Source: an uncultured Bacteroidales bacterium
GTDB taxonomy: Bacteria; Bacteroidota; Bacteroidia; Bacteroidales; UBA932
Assembly (NCBI GenBank): GCA_947167855.1
Contig: CAMVJR010000003.1
Location: forward strand, 1-48,940
Direction: 5' to 3'
DNA: 48,940 nucleotides
The notes below the pieces were generated by a model that was not told where the DNA came from, made no database searches, and worked only from the letters and a program-made list of their open reading frames with translations. Shown piece by piece: positions 17,110 through 24,347 of this stretch. A program made the position numbers and the translations under genes. Within the stretch, counting starts at the first letter, position 1; each line of letters starts with the position of its first letter.

Positions 17110-18342
17110 CTATTGGAAGGTACTTGTCGTAAAAATGAAAAAGCCAACGATGAGCGCTGCAAGGACCGGAGTCGTCCAGCCCCAGCGCTTGGCCTCGGAA
17201 AGAGAGCTGCAGGCGTTCCTTCGCAGGACGCAGAAGGCCCAGACCCAGAGGATACAGATGGTGGAGATAACAAAGACCCAGCCGTGGTGCGGCTCGCCCA
17301 CTGCCCGTGTCACCAGGTAATTGACTCCCCTTGCCGCCTGGTAAGGAAGGGTCGAGATGGTCAGCCCCAGGAAGACCCATATGCGGGCGATATTGTACTT
17401 GCGGGGGAAGACCCGCTTCCAGCCTGCCGTGATACGAACGATGGTCGCCCCGATGGTTCCGACAGCGGCGGCAAGGAAGGAGGCCGATCCGGTCGTCTGG
17501 ACCATGAAAATCGCGAAGACAAGAAGTATGACGACAATGAAGACTGCTACCCCGAAAAGGATGCCGCGGTTATGGGCACGTTCTTCCTTCGTAGGGGCGT
17601 GGAAGGCATCGGGGTCGGGTTCGGCGACTGCTTCCGGTTCGGCAGGGGGCTCCTGCTCGGGGGGTGGCGTCACCTTCTCCGGCTCTGTCTTTTCGAGGAT
17701 ATGTTCATCATAGGGGATAGCCATCTCCTGCGCCTTGAGATAGAGGTTACGCTGACGGACGGCGTAGGCGAAAGGGTCGGGGCCGCAGTAACGCTCATCG
17801 TAGTTCATGAGGTAATGCTCCAGGCGCGCGGGGTCATTGGCGGGGTCATCCTGCTGCACGGCTCCGGTACTCCTCATGTACGAGACCGCCTGGTCGTACT
17901 CACTCCGCGCCCGGCTCCGGAGGAACTCCCGTTCCTTCTGCTCATCCCTCATGATGACGGCCCACTCCCCGGTGGGGTTCCATGAGACGGAGAGGGGCTC
18001 CATCCCGAGGACTGTCTCGTGGATGACCTTCAGCTCAGTGACATCCAGGACGGAGAGAACCATTACCGCCTTGTCTTCCGGGAGGTCCATCTCCAATGCA
18101 GGGAAGGTCCCTTTGGGGTAACGCATCGCAAGGAAGAAACAGCGGGTCCCCTGGGGGTTCCAGCAGTCCCACCCGTAATTGCAGGGAAGAAGGAGATACT
18201 CATCAAAGGAGACCAGGTCATCATCGCCCCGGAACAGGGCCATCGGAAGGACCTCCACAAGGCCGCTCTCGCCGAGCCCGCGTTTTCGCTGGCTCAGCAG
18301 GAAGGCCCCGTCAGGGGAAGGCTTATAGGTAACAGTCTGCAT
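17110..18342 (-). CDS. Membrane protein with propeller-like N-terminal domain
   Basis: Unknown function. The 410-aa protein has no signal peptide. Residues 1-165 carry repeated propeller-like motifs: YKPSPDGAFLLSQRKRG, CWNPQGTRCFFLAMRYP and SWNPTGEWAVIMRDEQ. These look like TolB- or WD-type blades, but only about three are visible. A charged helical stretch and a Pro/Glu-rich linker follow (EKVTPPPEQEPPAEPEAVAE, residues about 220-245). Five hydrophobic segments complete the protein (GILFGVAVFIVVILLVFAIF, SFLAAAVGTIGATIV, IWVFLGLTISTLPY, GWVFVISTICILWVWAF, PVLAALIVGFFIF). The soluble part is probably cytoplasmic. It is the second gene of the minus-strand island set, 17 nt after the lipoprotein gene. 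Confidence 0.6.
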   Translation of the reverse strand: MQTVTYKPSPDGAFLLSQRKRGLGESGLVEVLPMALFRGDDDLVSFDEYLLLPCNYGWDCWNPQGTRCFFLAMRYPKGTFPALEMDLPEDKAVMVLSVLDVTELKVIHETVLGMEPLSVSWNPTGEWAVIMRDEQKEREFLRSRARSEYDQAVSYMRSTGAVQQDDPANDPARLEHYLMNYDERYCGPDPFAYAVRQRNLYLKAQEMAIPYDEHILEKTEPEKVTPPPEQEPPAEPEAVAEPDPDAFHAPTKEERAHNRGILFGVAVFIVVILLVFAIFMVQTTGSASFLAAAVGTIGATIVRITAGWKRVFPRKYNIARIWVFLGLTISTLPYQAARGVNYLVTRAVGEPHHGWVFVISTICILWVWAFCVLRRNACSSLSEAKRWGWTTPVLAALIVGFFIFTTSTFQ

Positions 18343-18359
18343 ACGGCGAGGAAATAACG

Positions 18360-19598
18360 CTATTCATAGCCAAGAGGGATGCCAGCCGTCTCCCAAACGC
18401 TGGCAGTAAAGCTTATGCCTTCCATCTGGGCGTTCTGGCGTATCTGACGCATCTGTGACTGGGCATTCCGGAAGTTCATCCTGACGGAGGTGCGCGCCGC
18501 ACCGTCACGCATCGTCATCAGCGTGTTGTAATGGCTGATGACCGTGTTCTCCCAGGTCCTGTACTGGCTCAGGTACATCTGCGCCCTCTGGTTCTGCTGC
18601 AGCTGCTGCTGATTGCCATAGGACCCGCCCTGCGGGTACATCTGCGAGCCGGAGCCCGCGCTCCCCGCCGGGACCATGCGGCACCAGTAATACTGGCCGT
18701 CCATCGCTATGCCGTAAATGAGGCTTCCGGACTTTGGACTGTAAGAATACTTGTAGACATTACTTCCCAGATTATAGGAATAGCAGAGGGCTCCGTCAGA
18801 ATCGACGGACGTGAGAGGAATCGTTCTTAACGATCCGTCCGGGAACCGCCTCACCAGCTCCTCCTCGTATATGTCTATATGATAAGTGGACGGTGGCATC
18901 GTCCATCCGGCGTCATAGACGCCCCTGTAGAATTTCGTCTCGGAGAAGTCCCCGGAGACAAGAAGGGAGCTCCCGTCCCCGTCTCCGTCCTCCGCCTTCG
19001 GGCTGTAGCGCGGATAGGCAGCGTTACCCGTGAGCCCGTCTTCTTCCTCAACGTCTGCGTCCCATCTCTCATCCTCATCTACCTCCTCGACGGGACTCGC
19101 GGGACGGGCTGCAAAGGGGTTGACAGCCTCTACGGGAGCTGCCACGTCCCCATCAGGTATCACTCCGAGTGGGAAGTTGACACACTCATCAAGGACTTTG
19201 CATATTTTCTTGGCCGTTTTTCTGTCAGGGGTGAACTCAAACCTGGAACCAGGAGTGAATGATGCCCAGATATACGGAGTCTCCCCACAACCCAGCCTGA
19301 TGTATTGATCACTCTCTTGAAACAGGTAATTTACCCCATCACTATAATACTCATGCTCGGGACCTAAATCAATATAGGCCATATTAGGAATATTAAAGTG
19401 AATATACCAGTAGCCATCACTCTTGCGCCGGGTAAAATGCAGCCATGCCACATCTATGGAACGGGGAAAGGCCTCCTCTTCATAAATGATGACAGCATCC
19501 TTCATCTCCACGCGTAGTTTTTCCTTAAACTGGTTATTATCGCAGCCTGATCCAAAAAACAAAACAGAGGCTATCAGCAAAAATAAAAACCGTTTCAT
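18360..19598 (-). CDS. Lipoprotein paralogous in its N-terminus to the 13469 gene
   Basis: The 412-aa protein starts MKRFLFLLIASVLFFGSGC with a lipobox (Cys19). Residues 20-145 share motifs with the 13469 lipoprotein (WLHFTRRKSDGYWYIHF and DRKTAKKICKVLDECVNF). The upstream DNA of the two genes is also nearly identical. An acidic linker (VEEVDEDERWDADVEEEDG) leads to a beta-rich middle region (EEELVRRFPDGSLRTIPLTS). A Gly/Gln-rich stretch (GGSYGNQQQLQQNQRAQMY) and a helical C-terminus with NAQSQMRQIRQNAQMEG end the protein. Function is unknown. It is the first gene of a four-gene minus-strand set running toward 15315. Confidence 0.65.
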   Translation of the reverse strand: MKRFLFLLIASVLFFGSGCDNNQFKEKLRVEMKDAVIIYEEEAFPRSIDVAWLHFTRRKSDGYWYIHFNIPNMAYIDLGPEHEYYSDGVNYLFQESDQYIRLGCGETPYIWASFTPGSRFEFTPDRKTAKKICKVLDECVNFPLGVIPDGDVAAPVEAVNPFAARPASPVEEVDEDERWDADVEEEDGLTGNAAYPRYSPKAEDGDGDGSSLLVSGDFSETKFYRGVYDAGWTMPPSTYHIDIYEEELVRRFPDGSLRTIPLTSVDSDGALCYSYNLGSNVYKYSYSPKSGSLIYGIAMDGQYYWCRMVPAGSAGSGSQMYPQGGSYGNQQQLQQNQRAQMYLSQYRTWENTVISHYNTLMTMRDGAARTSVRMNFRNAQSQMRQIRQNAQMEGISFTASVWETAGIPLGYE

Positions 19599-19670
19599 AA
19601 TAATTGGTGGCTAGTGTTGACGGAGTTACTAATACGCAAATATACAATTATTTCCGAGAATCCAAAACGT
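19590..19670 (-). repeat. Promoter/start-codon repeat, right inverted copy
   Basis: This is the mirror copy of 13405-13477, spanning the promoter, leader and first codons (ATGAAACGGTT) of the 18360-19598 gene. It differs from the left copy at about 8 of 69 positions and carries about 6 extra nt between the -33 and -7 elements. Confidence 0.85.
19637..19666 (-). promoter_or_regulatory. Promoter of the minus-strand island genes
   Basis: The minus strand reads TTTG, 18 nt, TATATTTG, a good Bacteroidota promoter. It lies 38 nt upstream of the ATG at 19598 and probably drives the set 18360 to 15315. Confidence 0.7.
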
Positions 19671-19690
19671 CACCCTCTCCGACAACATGC

Positions 19691-19720
19691 CGAGCACAAA
19701 AACGGCTGAATCCGTGCTCG
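19691..19720. repeat. Hairpin element, tandem copy a
   Basis: CGAGCAC / GTGCTCG arms of 7 bp enclose AAAAACGGCTGAATCC. Arms and loop resemble the hairpin that begins 45 nt later, so the two form a small tandem pair of the same repeat family. Confidence 0.5.
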
Positions 19721-19735
19721 AAGGGTACAAAAATA

Positions 19736-19783
19736 GGCTCTCGAGCACGAAAACGGGTCCTGTGGTGCTCGGGAGCCTTTTTT
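19736..19783. terminator. Intrinsic terminator with repeat-family hairpin
   Basis: The arms GGCTCTCGAGCAC / GTGCTCGGGAGCC pair over 13 bp with one wobble. A run of six T follows on the plus strand, and TATTTTTG follows on the minus strand. The loop GAAAACGGGTCCTGTG is related to those of the hairpins at 13339 and 15254. Its place just downstream of the minus-strand gene ending at 19797 makes it the terminator of the dacA-mutS2-yraN operon. Confidence 0.75.
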
Positions 19784-19796
19784 CTGGCCAGAATGG

Positions 19797-20567
19797 CTAC
19801 AATCTTTCAATATCGGCCCAGCCGAACCTTGCCGGATACAGCCAGGCGCGGTCCGTGTGCTCCATGACGCCGTAGTCCAGGGAAACCTTGGGGCACTCGG
19901 CGTAGGCGCGCTCTACAAAACTGCGCTCTCCGATGTGCTCCTGCCAGCCCTTGAAGAGTTCCGTCACTTCCGGGAGGTATTGCTCCATCTCGGCCACGAT
20001 GGTGGCGGCTTTCCAAATGAAGATACCGCTGTTCCAGAAGAACTCACCGGTTCTGATAAACACCTCTGCCAGCTCGGCGGAGGGTTTTTCTGTAAAGGTC
20101 TTTACCTGCAGGGGACCGGCCATGAGGTGGGCGTTGCGGCCCTCCCGTACCTGGATATAACCAAAGTTGACATCCGGGGTCTTGGGAACGATGCCCAGGG
20201 TCATGAGGACGTCGTGTTCCTCTACGTACTGGCAGGCCTCGGTGATGGTTTGGGCAAAGAGGGATTCGTCCCGGATATAAAGGTCCCACGGGGTGGCCAC
20301 AATCACGGCCTCGGGATCCCGCACCAGCAGGGAGTAGGCCGCATAAGCCATGCAGGGAGCCGTCTTGCGGGCCTGGGGCTCTACCAGGAGGTTCTCTTCC
20401 GGAAGGAAGGGCAGCACCTCGCGGGCTGTCTGGGCATAACGTTCCAGGGTAACGACCAGGATATGGTCCTTGGGGATAAAACGGCTGAAACGGTCATAGG
20501 TCATTCGGAGCTGGTCGGGTGTTCCCGAACCATCCGCCATAATGACGCAATATATGTGTTGATCCAT
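19797..20567 (-). CDS. Truncated, probably inactive mannose-1-phosphate guanylyltransferase paralogue
   Basis: The 256-aa product (ATG at 20567; the track's 20594 start overlaps yraN) aligns by eye with bacterial mannose-1-phosphate guanylyltransferases. Shared features are CVIMA at the N-terminus, TYDRFSRFIPKDHILVVT, EPQARKTAPCMAYAAY, LMTLGIVPKTPDVNFGYIQV, VKTFTEKPSAELAEVF, GEFFWNSGIFIWKA and SLDYGVMEHTD. The nucleotide-binding loop GGxGTRxWPxSR...KP is absent: the sequence jumps from IMADGSG to TPDQLRMTYDRFSRF. The metal-binding PSDH motif is replaced by TPWD. The protein ends at FGWADIERL, just where a full enzyme continues with FGWSDLGTWG and about 100 more residues. The frame is intact, so this may be a repurposed, non-catalytic protein. 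It lies 5 nt after yraN in the dacA operon. Confidence 0.75.
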   Translation of the reverse strand: MDQHIYCVIMADGSGTPDQLRMTYDRFSRFIPKDHILVVTLERYAQTAREVLPFLPEENLLVEPQARKTAPCMAYAAYSLLVRDPEAVIVATPWDLYIRDESLFAQTITEACQYVEEHDVLMTLGIVPKTPDVNFGYIQVREGRNAHLMAGPLQVKTFTEKPSAELAEVFIRTGEFFWNSGIFIWKAATIVAEMEQYLPEVTELFKGWQEHIGERSFVERAYAECPKVSLDYGVMEHTDRAWLYPARFGWADIERL

Positions 20568-20572
20568 AGCGT

Positions 20573-20947
20573 TTAAACGTACATGGGTATCCATGCCTGA
20601 GGGAAGTATCGGACGATGGTTTCCTCTCCGTCAAAGAGCACGGAAACCACATCGAAGAACACTTCTTTCCCAGACATATTCTTCTTGGTGAGGTATTGTC
20701 CGGCGGCTGCCGAAATGCGTTTTTGCTTAACCTTGTTTACCTGGTCCAGAACGGTGGTGGTGACCGGCGCCGTACGGGCCTTTACCTCCACAAAATGCAA
20801 TCCGTCAGGAGCTTCGGAGACAATATCCAGCTCCAGATGACCCGAATGCCAGTTGCGGTCCAGGATTTGGTGACCTTGGGTTTCCAGGAAATCGCAGGCC
20901 ATCTGTTCTCCGGCCTGGCCGATTCTGCTGGTTGTTAAAACGTTCAT
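20573..20947 (-). CDS. yraN: YraN-family putative endonuclease-like protein
   Basis: A UPF0102/YraN protein of 124 aa from the ATG at 20947. The track's start at 20965 is a TTG overlapping the mutS2 stop. The restriction-endonuclease-like core is visible: GQAGEQMACDFLETQGHQIL, HLELDIV, then FVEVKAR, giving the E...D...ExK arrangement of Holliday-resolvase-like nucleases. The activity of the family is not well defined. The gene follows mutS2 by 10 nt and precedes the degenerate guanylyltransferase by 5 nt, so it is part of one operon. Confidence 0.9.
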   Translation of the reverse strand: MNVLTTSRIGQAGEQMACDFLETQGHQILDRNWHSGHLELDIVSEAPDGLHFVEVKARTAPVTTTVLDQVNKVKQKRISAAAGQYLTKKNMSGKEVFFDVVSVLFDGEETIVRYFPQAWIPMYV

Positions 20948-20957
20948 TGGTTTGGTT

Positions 20958-23471
20958 TTAGTCAAATTTTACTACCGTCACGCCCGAGCCTCCCAGCTGG
21001 ATGTGCTCGTCTTGTGCGGAGCTTACGCCAGGCACGGTGCGCACGTACTTTTGGATTTCCTCGCGCAACGCGCCTGTTCCCTTTCCATGCAAAATTCGCA
21101 CCGAAGGGACACCTAACATGATGGCATCGTCAATATATCGCATCACAATTTCGATGGCGTCGTTCACCCGCTCCCCTCTTACGTCCAGCTCCAGCTTGAA
21201 ATTTGCCATTCTTTCGCTGATGCCGGTGTCGTATACCTGGCGGGGTTTTTCGGCCGCTTTTCCGGCCACGGCCTTGTACTCGTTGGCCGTGATGCGCTCC
21301 ACGCGGTCCAGCGGCAGCTTGGTGGTAATGCTGCCTACTATCACGCTCACCGCCTTGGTACTCACCTTGGAGACTTCTCCCACCATTCCGTTGCCCAGGA
21401 TGCGGACCTTCTCGCCCACCTTCAGGGGGGCGCTGCGGAAGGCGGCCAGCTTCTTCTCTTCCAGTTCCCGCCGCTCCATCTGCTGGAGGGTTTCGCCATC
21501 GGCCCTCTTCTTTTTGCGGACCTGCTCGCGCTCCTTGCGTTCCTTCACGGTCTGGAGCTTCTTGTCAATATAGGCGTCGCGGCGGCCGCGGCCCTCGGCC
21601 AGGGCACCCAGAAAGCCCTGTAATTCGGCTCTGGCTTCTTTGGTTGTGCTCTTTTCGGCCTGGCTTTCCTTGATGGTGCGGATGGTATTCTCTACTTGTT
21701 TGTTGGCGTCCTTTACAATCTTGCGGGCCTCTTCCTTGGCTTCGTCCAGGATGTGGCGGCGCATTTCCTTGATGTCCTCCAGCTCTTTCTCGTAGCGGTC
21801 CGTGAGGCCTTCCAGCGTCTTGTCCGTGGCGCGGATCCGGGTGAGCTTCTCGTCCAGCTGGCGGCGGCTCTTGGCAATCTTCCGGAGGTTGCGCTCGATG
21901 CCCACGTACTGCTCTCCGGCGCGGAGTTCGGCGTCGTGGACCAGGGCTTCGGGCATACCCATCTTGCGGGCCAGCTCAAAGGCGAAGGAGGAACCGGGCA
22001 GCCCCTGCTCCAGCACAAAGAGCGGCGTTACTGTGGAGGCGTCAAACTGCATGGCGCCGTTGACCACGCCGGTTTCTGCGCCCGAAGCATAGAGCTTGAG
22101 GTTGGTATAGTGGGTGGTAATCACGCCATAGGCCCCGCGGGTGTCCAGCTCGTGGAGGATGGCCTCGGCTATGGCGCCGCCGGCCGCCGGTTCGGTTCCG
22201 GAGCCGAACTCGTCGATGAGGATGAGGGTGCGGGAATCGGCCACTTCCAGCATCTTCTTCATATCGGTGAGGAAGGAGCTGTAGGTGGAGAGGTCGTTTT
22301 CCAGGGACTGGTCATCTCCGATGGAGACCATGATGCGGTCGAAGACCGGGAGTTCCGAGGTCTCGGAGGTGGGGATGAGCATGCCCCACTGGAACATATA
22401 CTGCAGCAGACCCACGGTCTTGAGGCACACGCTCTTGCCGCCGGCGTTGGGGCCGGAGATAAGGAGGATGCGCTTCTGCGGGGTCAGCGTAACGGTCAGG
22501 GGTACAATGGATTTCTTCTCTTTGCGGAGGCTCTTTTCCAGCAGCGGATGGCGGGCCTTGCGCAGCCGCAGCTCTCCGTCTTCCGAGAGCACCGGCATGC
22601 CGGCTATGTAGTCCAGGGACACGTAGGCCTTGGCCATGATAAAGTCCAGCTCTCCCACAAACGTGGCACCGGAGAGGAGCTCCGGCACAAAGGGCCGCAG
22701 GAATTCCGCAAATTCGTAGAGGATGCGGGCTATCTCACGGGTCTCGGCAAAATGGAGTTCGGAAATCTCGTTCTGCAGGGCCACAATCTCTGCCGGTTCC
22801 ATGAAGGTGGTCTTGCCGGTGGCGCTTTCGTCGTACACAAAGCCCTGGAAGGAGCGCTTTTTGGCCGATGCTACCGGGATGAGCATCTTGCCGTCTCGGA
22901 TGGAGACGCTGGCATCGGCCTCCACAATGCCTTCCTGTTGCGCCTGGCGGAGGATGGCGTTCATGCGGCGGGAGACGCCCAGCTCTTTTTCCTTGATGCT
23001 GCGGCGGATCTTGTAGAGCTCGTCGGAGGCGGTGTCCTTGATTTCTCCGTGGCGGTCCAGGATGGAATCGATGCGGCTGATGACCTCGGCCGGGGCGCTG
23101 ATGCCCGAAGCCATGTGCTGGAGGTTGGGATAGATGCCTTCCTTGACCGTATGGAAGAAGTGAAGGGCCTTCCTAAGGGTATCCAGCAGGGTGCGGAGCT
23201 TGCCCAGGGACAGGAGGTCGATGGAGGCATGCTCCCCGATGGGCTCCAGGAAAGGAATGGCATCGATATAGCCGGAGGTGGGGAAATTCTCCTCGAACAT
23301 GAGGATGAGGCGCATCTCATCGGTGACCAGGTGACGGCGGTGAATCTGGGCACCGTCCGTGCAGAATTCCTCCTGCTCCACCCGGGCCGATGCATACTCC
23401 GTAGAGCAGCGGGCCGAAATGGCCGCCCTTACCTTGTCAAACCCTAATTTCGCTTCCAGCCTCGCGTCCAT
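20958..23471 (-). CDS. mutS2: Endonuclease MutS2
   Basis: MutS2 is a dimeric ATPase linked to recombination control and, in Bacillus, to rescue of collided ribosomes. The 837-aa protein has the MutS core and ATPase. Walker A is GPNAGGKSVCLKT, the Walker B region is LILIDEFGSGTEP, and ISGPNAGG and the D-loop THYTNLKLYASG are also present. A long charged coiled coil follows (about residues 520-640: KSRRQLDEKLTRIRATDKTL, EAKEEARKIVKDANKQ). The C-terminal Smr nuclease domain carries LDVRGERVNDAIEIV and HGKGTGALREEIQKYV. The ATG directly follows the dacA stop (TAAATG), so the two are translationally coupled. Confidence 0.96.
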   Translation of the reverse strand: MDARLEAKLGFDKVRAAISARCSTEYASARVEQEEFCTDGAQIHRRHLVTDEMRLILMFEENFPTSGYIDAIPFLEPIGEHASIDLLSLGKLRTLLDTLRKALHFFHTVKEGIYPNLQHMASGISAPAEVISRIDSILDRHGEIKDTASDELYKIRRSIKEKELGVSRRMNAILRQAQQEGIVEADASVSIRDGKMLIPVASAKKRSFQGFVYDESATGKTTFMEPAEIVALQNEISELHFAETREIARILYEFAEFLRPFVPELLSGATFVGELDFIMAKAYVSLDYIAGMPVLSEDGELRLRKARHPLLEKSLRKEKKSIVPLTVTLTPQKRILLISGPNAGGKSVCLKTVGLLQYMFQWGMLIPTSETSELPVFDRIMVSIGDDQSLENDLSTYSSFLTDMKKMLEVADSRTLILIDEFGSGTEPAAGGAIAEAILHELDTRGAYGVITTHYTNLKLYASGAETGVVNGAMQFDASTVTPLFVLEQGLPGSSFAFELARKMGMPEALVHDAELRAGEQYVGIERNLRKIAKSRRQLDEKLTRIRATDKTLEGLTDRYEKELEDIKEMRRHILDEAKEEARKIVKDANKQVENTIRTIKESQAEKSTTKEARAELQGFLGALAEGRGRRDAYIDKKLQTVKERKEREQVRKKKRADGETLQQMERRELEEKKLAAFRSAPLKVGEKVRILGNGMVGEVSKVSTKAVSVIVGSITTKLPLDRVERITANEYKAVAGKAAEKPRQVYDTGISERMANFKLELDVRGERVNDAIEIVMRYIDDAIMLGVPSVRILHGKGTGALREEIQKYVRTVPGVSSAQDEHIQLGGSGVTVVKFD

Positions 23472-24284
23472 TTACTCCTCTTTTGTCATCAGGGAACTCA
23501 GCAGCTGGCGGAGTTCCTTCATATCCTGTACGGTGTGGATTTCTCCTCCGCGCACGAAGCTCACGTTGCCGGTTTCCTCGGATACTACCAGGACATCAGC
23601 ATCCGTGTCTTCACTCAGGCCGATGGCCGCGCGGTGACGCATCCCGTAATGGGCGGGAATGTCCGTGCGGTTGGTCATGGGAAGCTGGCAGCGGGCGGCG
23701 GCAATGTGGTCACCGATGATGATCATGGCGCCGTCGTGCAGGGGGGAATTCTTGAAGAAAATATTCATGATGAGGCGGCGGTTGATATCGGCCTCAAAAC
23801 GGTCTCCGGTTTCCATGTACTTCTCCATGGAAGACTTGTGCTGCAGCACGATGAGGGCTCCGGTCTTCTCTGCCGACATGGCTCGCACGGCTTCTCCCAG
23901 TTCCTCGGCGCTGTGGCTGCCCATGGTCTCTTCCTTGATACCCAGCAGGCGGTTGAACAGCTGGCCGCTGCGGCGGGCCAGGCCCGACTGGACGGCAAAG
24001 CGGTTGAGCATATGGCGGATTTCCGGCTGGAAGAGGATGATGACTGCCAGTACACCCACATCCAGCAGGGCGCCCAGCAGCACCGTCATCATGCGCATAT
24101 TGAGGGCCGTTACCACGGCTTTCAGGATGAGCAGGAAGACCAGCATCAGGACGATGTTGAAGATGGAGGAATCTCCCCGGATACTTCTGATAAGGAAGTA
24201 AATGAGGAGAGCCACCATGAGCACGTCCAGGATGTCTGCCCAGCCAAAGCTCAGAAAGTCAAATATGCCCAGCACTTTGATCAT
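23472..24284 (-). CDS. dacA: Diadenylate cyclase (c-di-AMP synthase)
   Basis: It makes c-di-AMP from two ATP at the membrane. The six-frame ORF is 985 aa, but only its end is real. The ATG at 24284 gives 270 aa, the usual CdaA/DacA length. There are three N-terminal TM helices (DILDVLMVALLIYFLI, FNIVLMLVFLLILKAV, LLGALLDVGVLAVIILF). The DAC domain follows with both active-site motifs, HDGAMII and RHRAAIG. It is first in the dacA-mutS2-yraN operon. A -7 box ends 6 nt before the ATG, so the mRNA is probably leaderless or nearly so. Confidence 0.95.
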   Translation of the reverse strand: MIKVLGIFDFLSFGWADILDVLMVALLIYFLIRSIRGDSSIFNIVLMLVFLLILKAVVTALNMRMMTVLLGALLDVGVLAVIILFQPEIRHMLNRFAVQSGLARRSGQLFNRLLGIKEETMGSHSAEELGEAVRAMSAEKTGALIVLQHKSSMEKYMETGDRFEADINRRLIMNIFFKNSPLHDGAMIIIGDHIAAARCQLPMTNRTDIPAHYGMRHRAAIGLSEDTDADVLVVSEETGNVSFVRGGEIHTVQDMKELRQLLSSLMTKEE

Positions 24285-24290
24285 AGTATG

Positions 24291-24298
24291 CAAAGATA
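24291..24298 (-). promoter_or_regulatory. -7 element of dacA
   Basis: The minus strand reads TATCTTTG, ending 6 nt before the dacA ATG. A proper -33 at 19 nt is not seen. The position implies transcription starting at or next to the start codon. Confidence 0.6.
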
Positions 24299-24321
24299 CG
24301 CAATTTTCCGCAAGATTTACG

Positions 24322-24329
24322 TATATTTG
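24322..24329 (+). promoter_or_regulatory. -7 element of the GH31-GH20 operon
   Basis: TATATTTG lies 18 nt before the ATG at 24348. It sits back to back with the dacA promoter in a 63-nt divergent intergenic region. No good -33 is visible. Confidence 0.55.
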
Positions 24330-24347
24330 TACATCAACCACGTAGTT

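Noticed and set aside
13405-19670. Mobile element defined by the inverted promoter repeats
   Set aside because: No transposase, integrase or target-site duplication is visible. The repeats contain promoter and start codon, so gene duplication is the simpler explanation.
23535-24347. N-terminal 271-residue extension of the GH31 ORF
   Set aside because: It is antisense to dacA; the signal peptide begins at the ATG at 24348 behind a -7 element.
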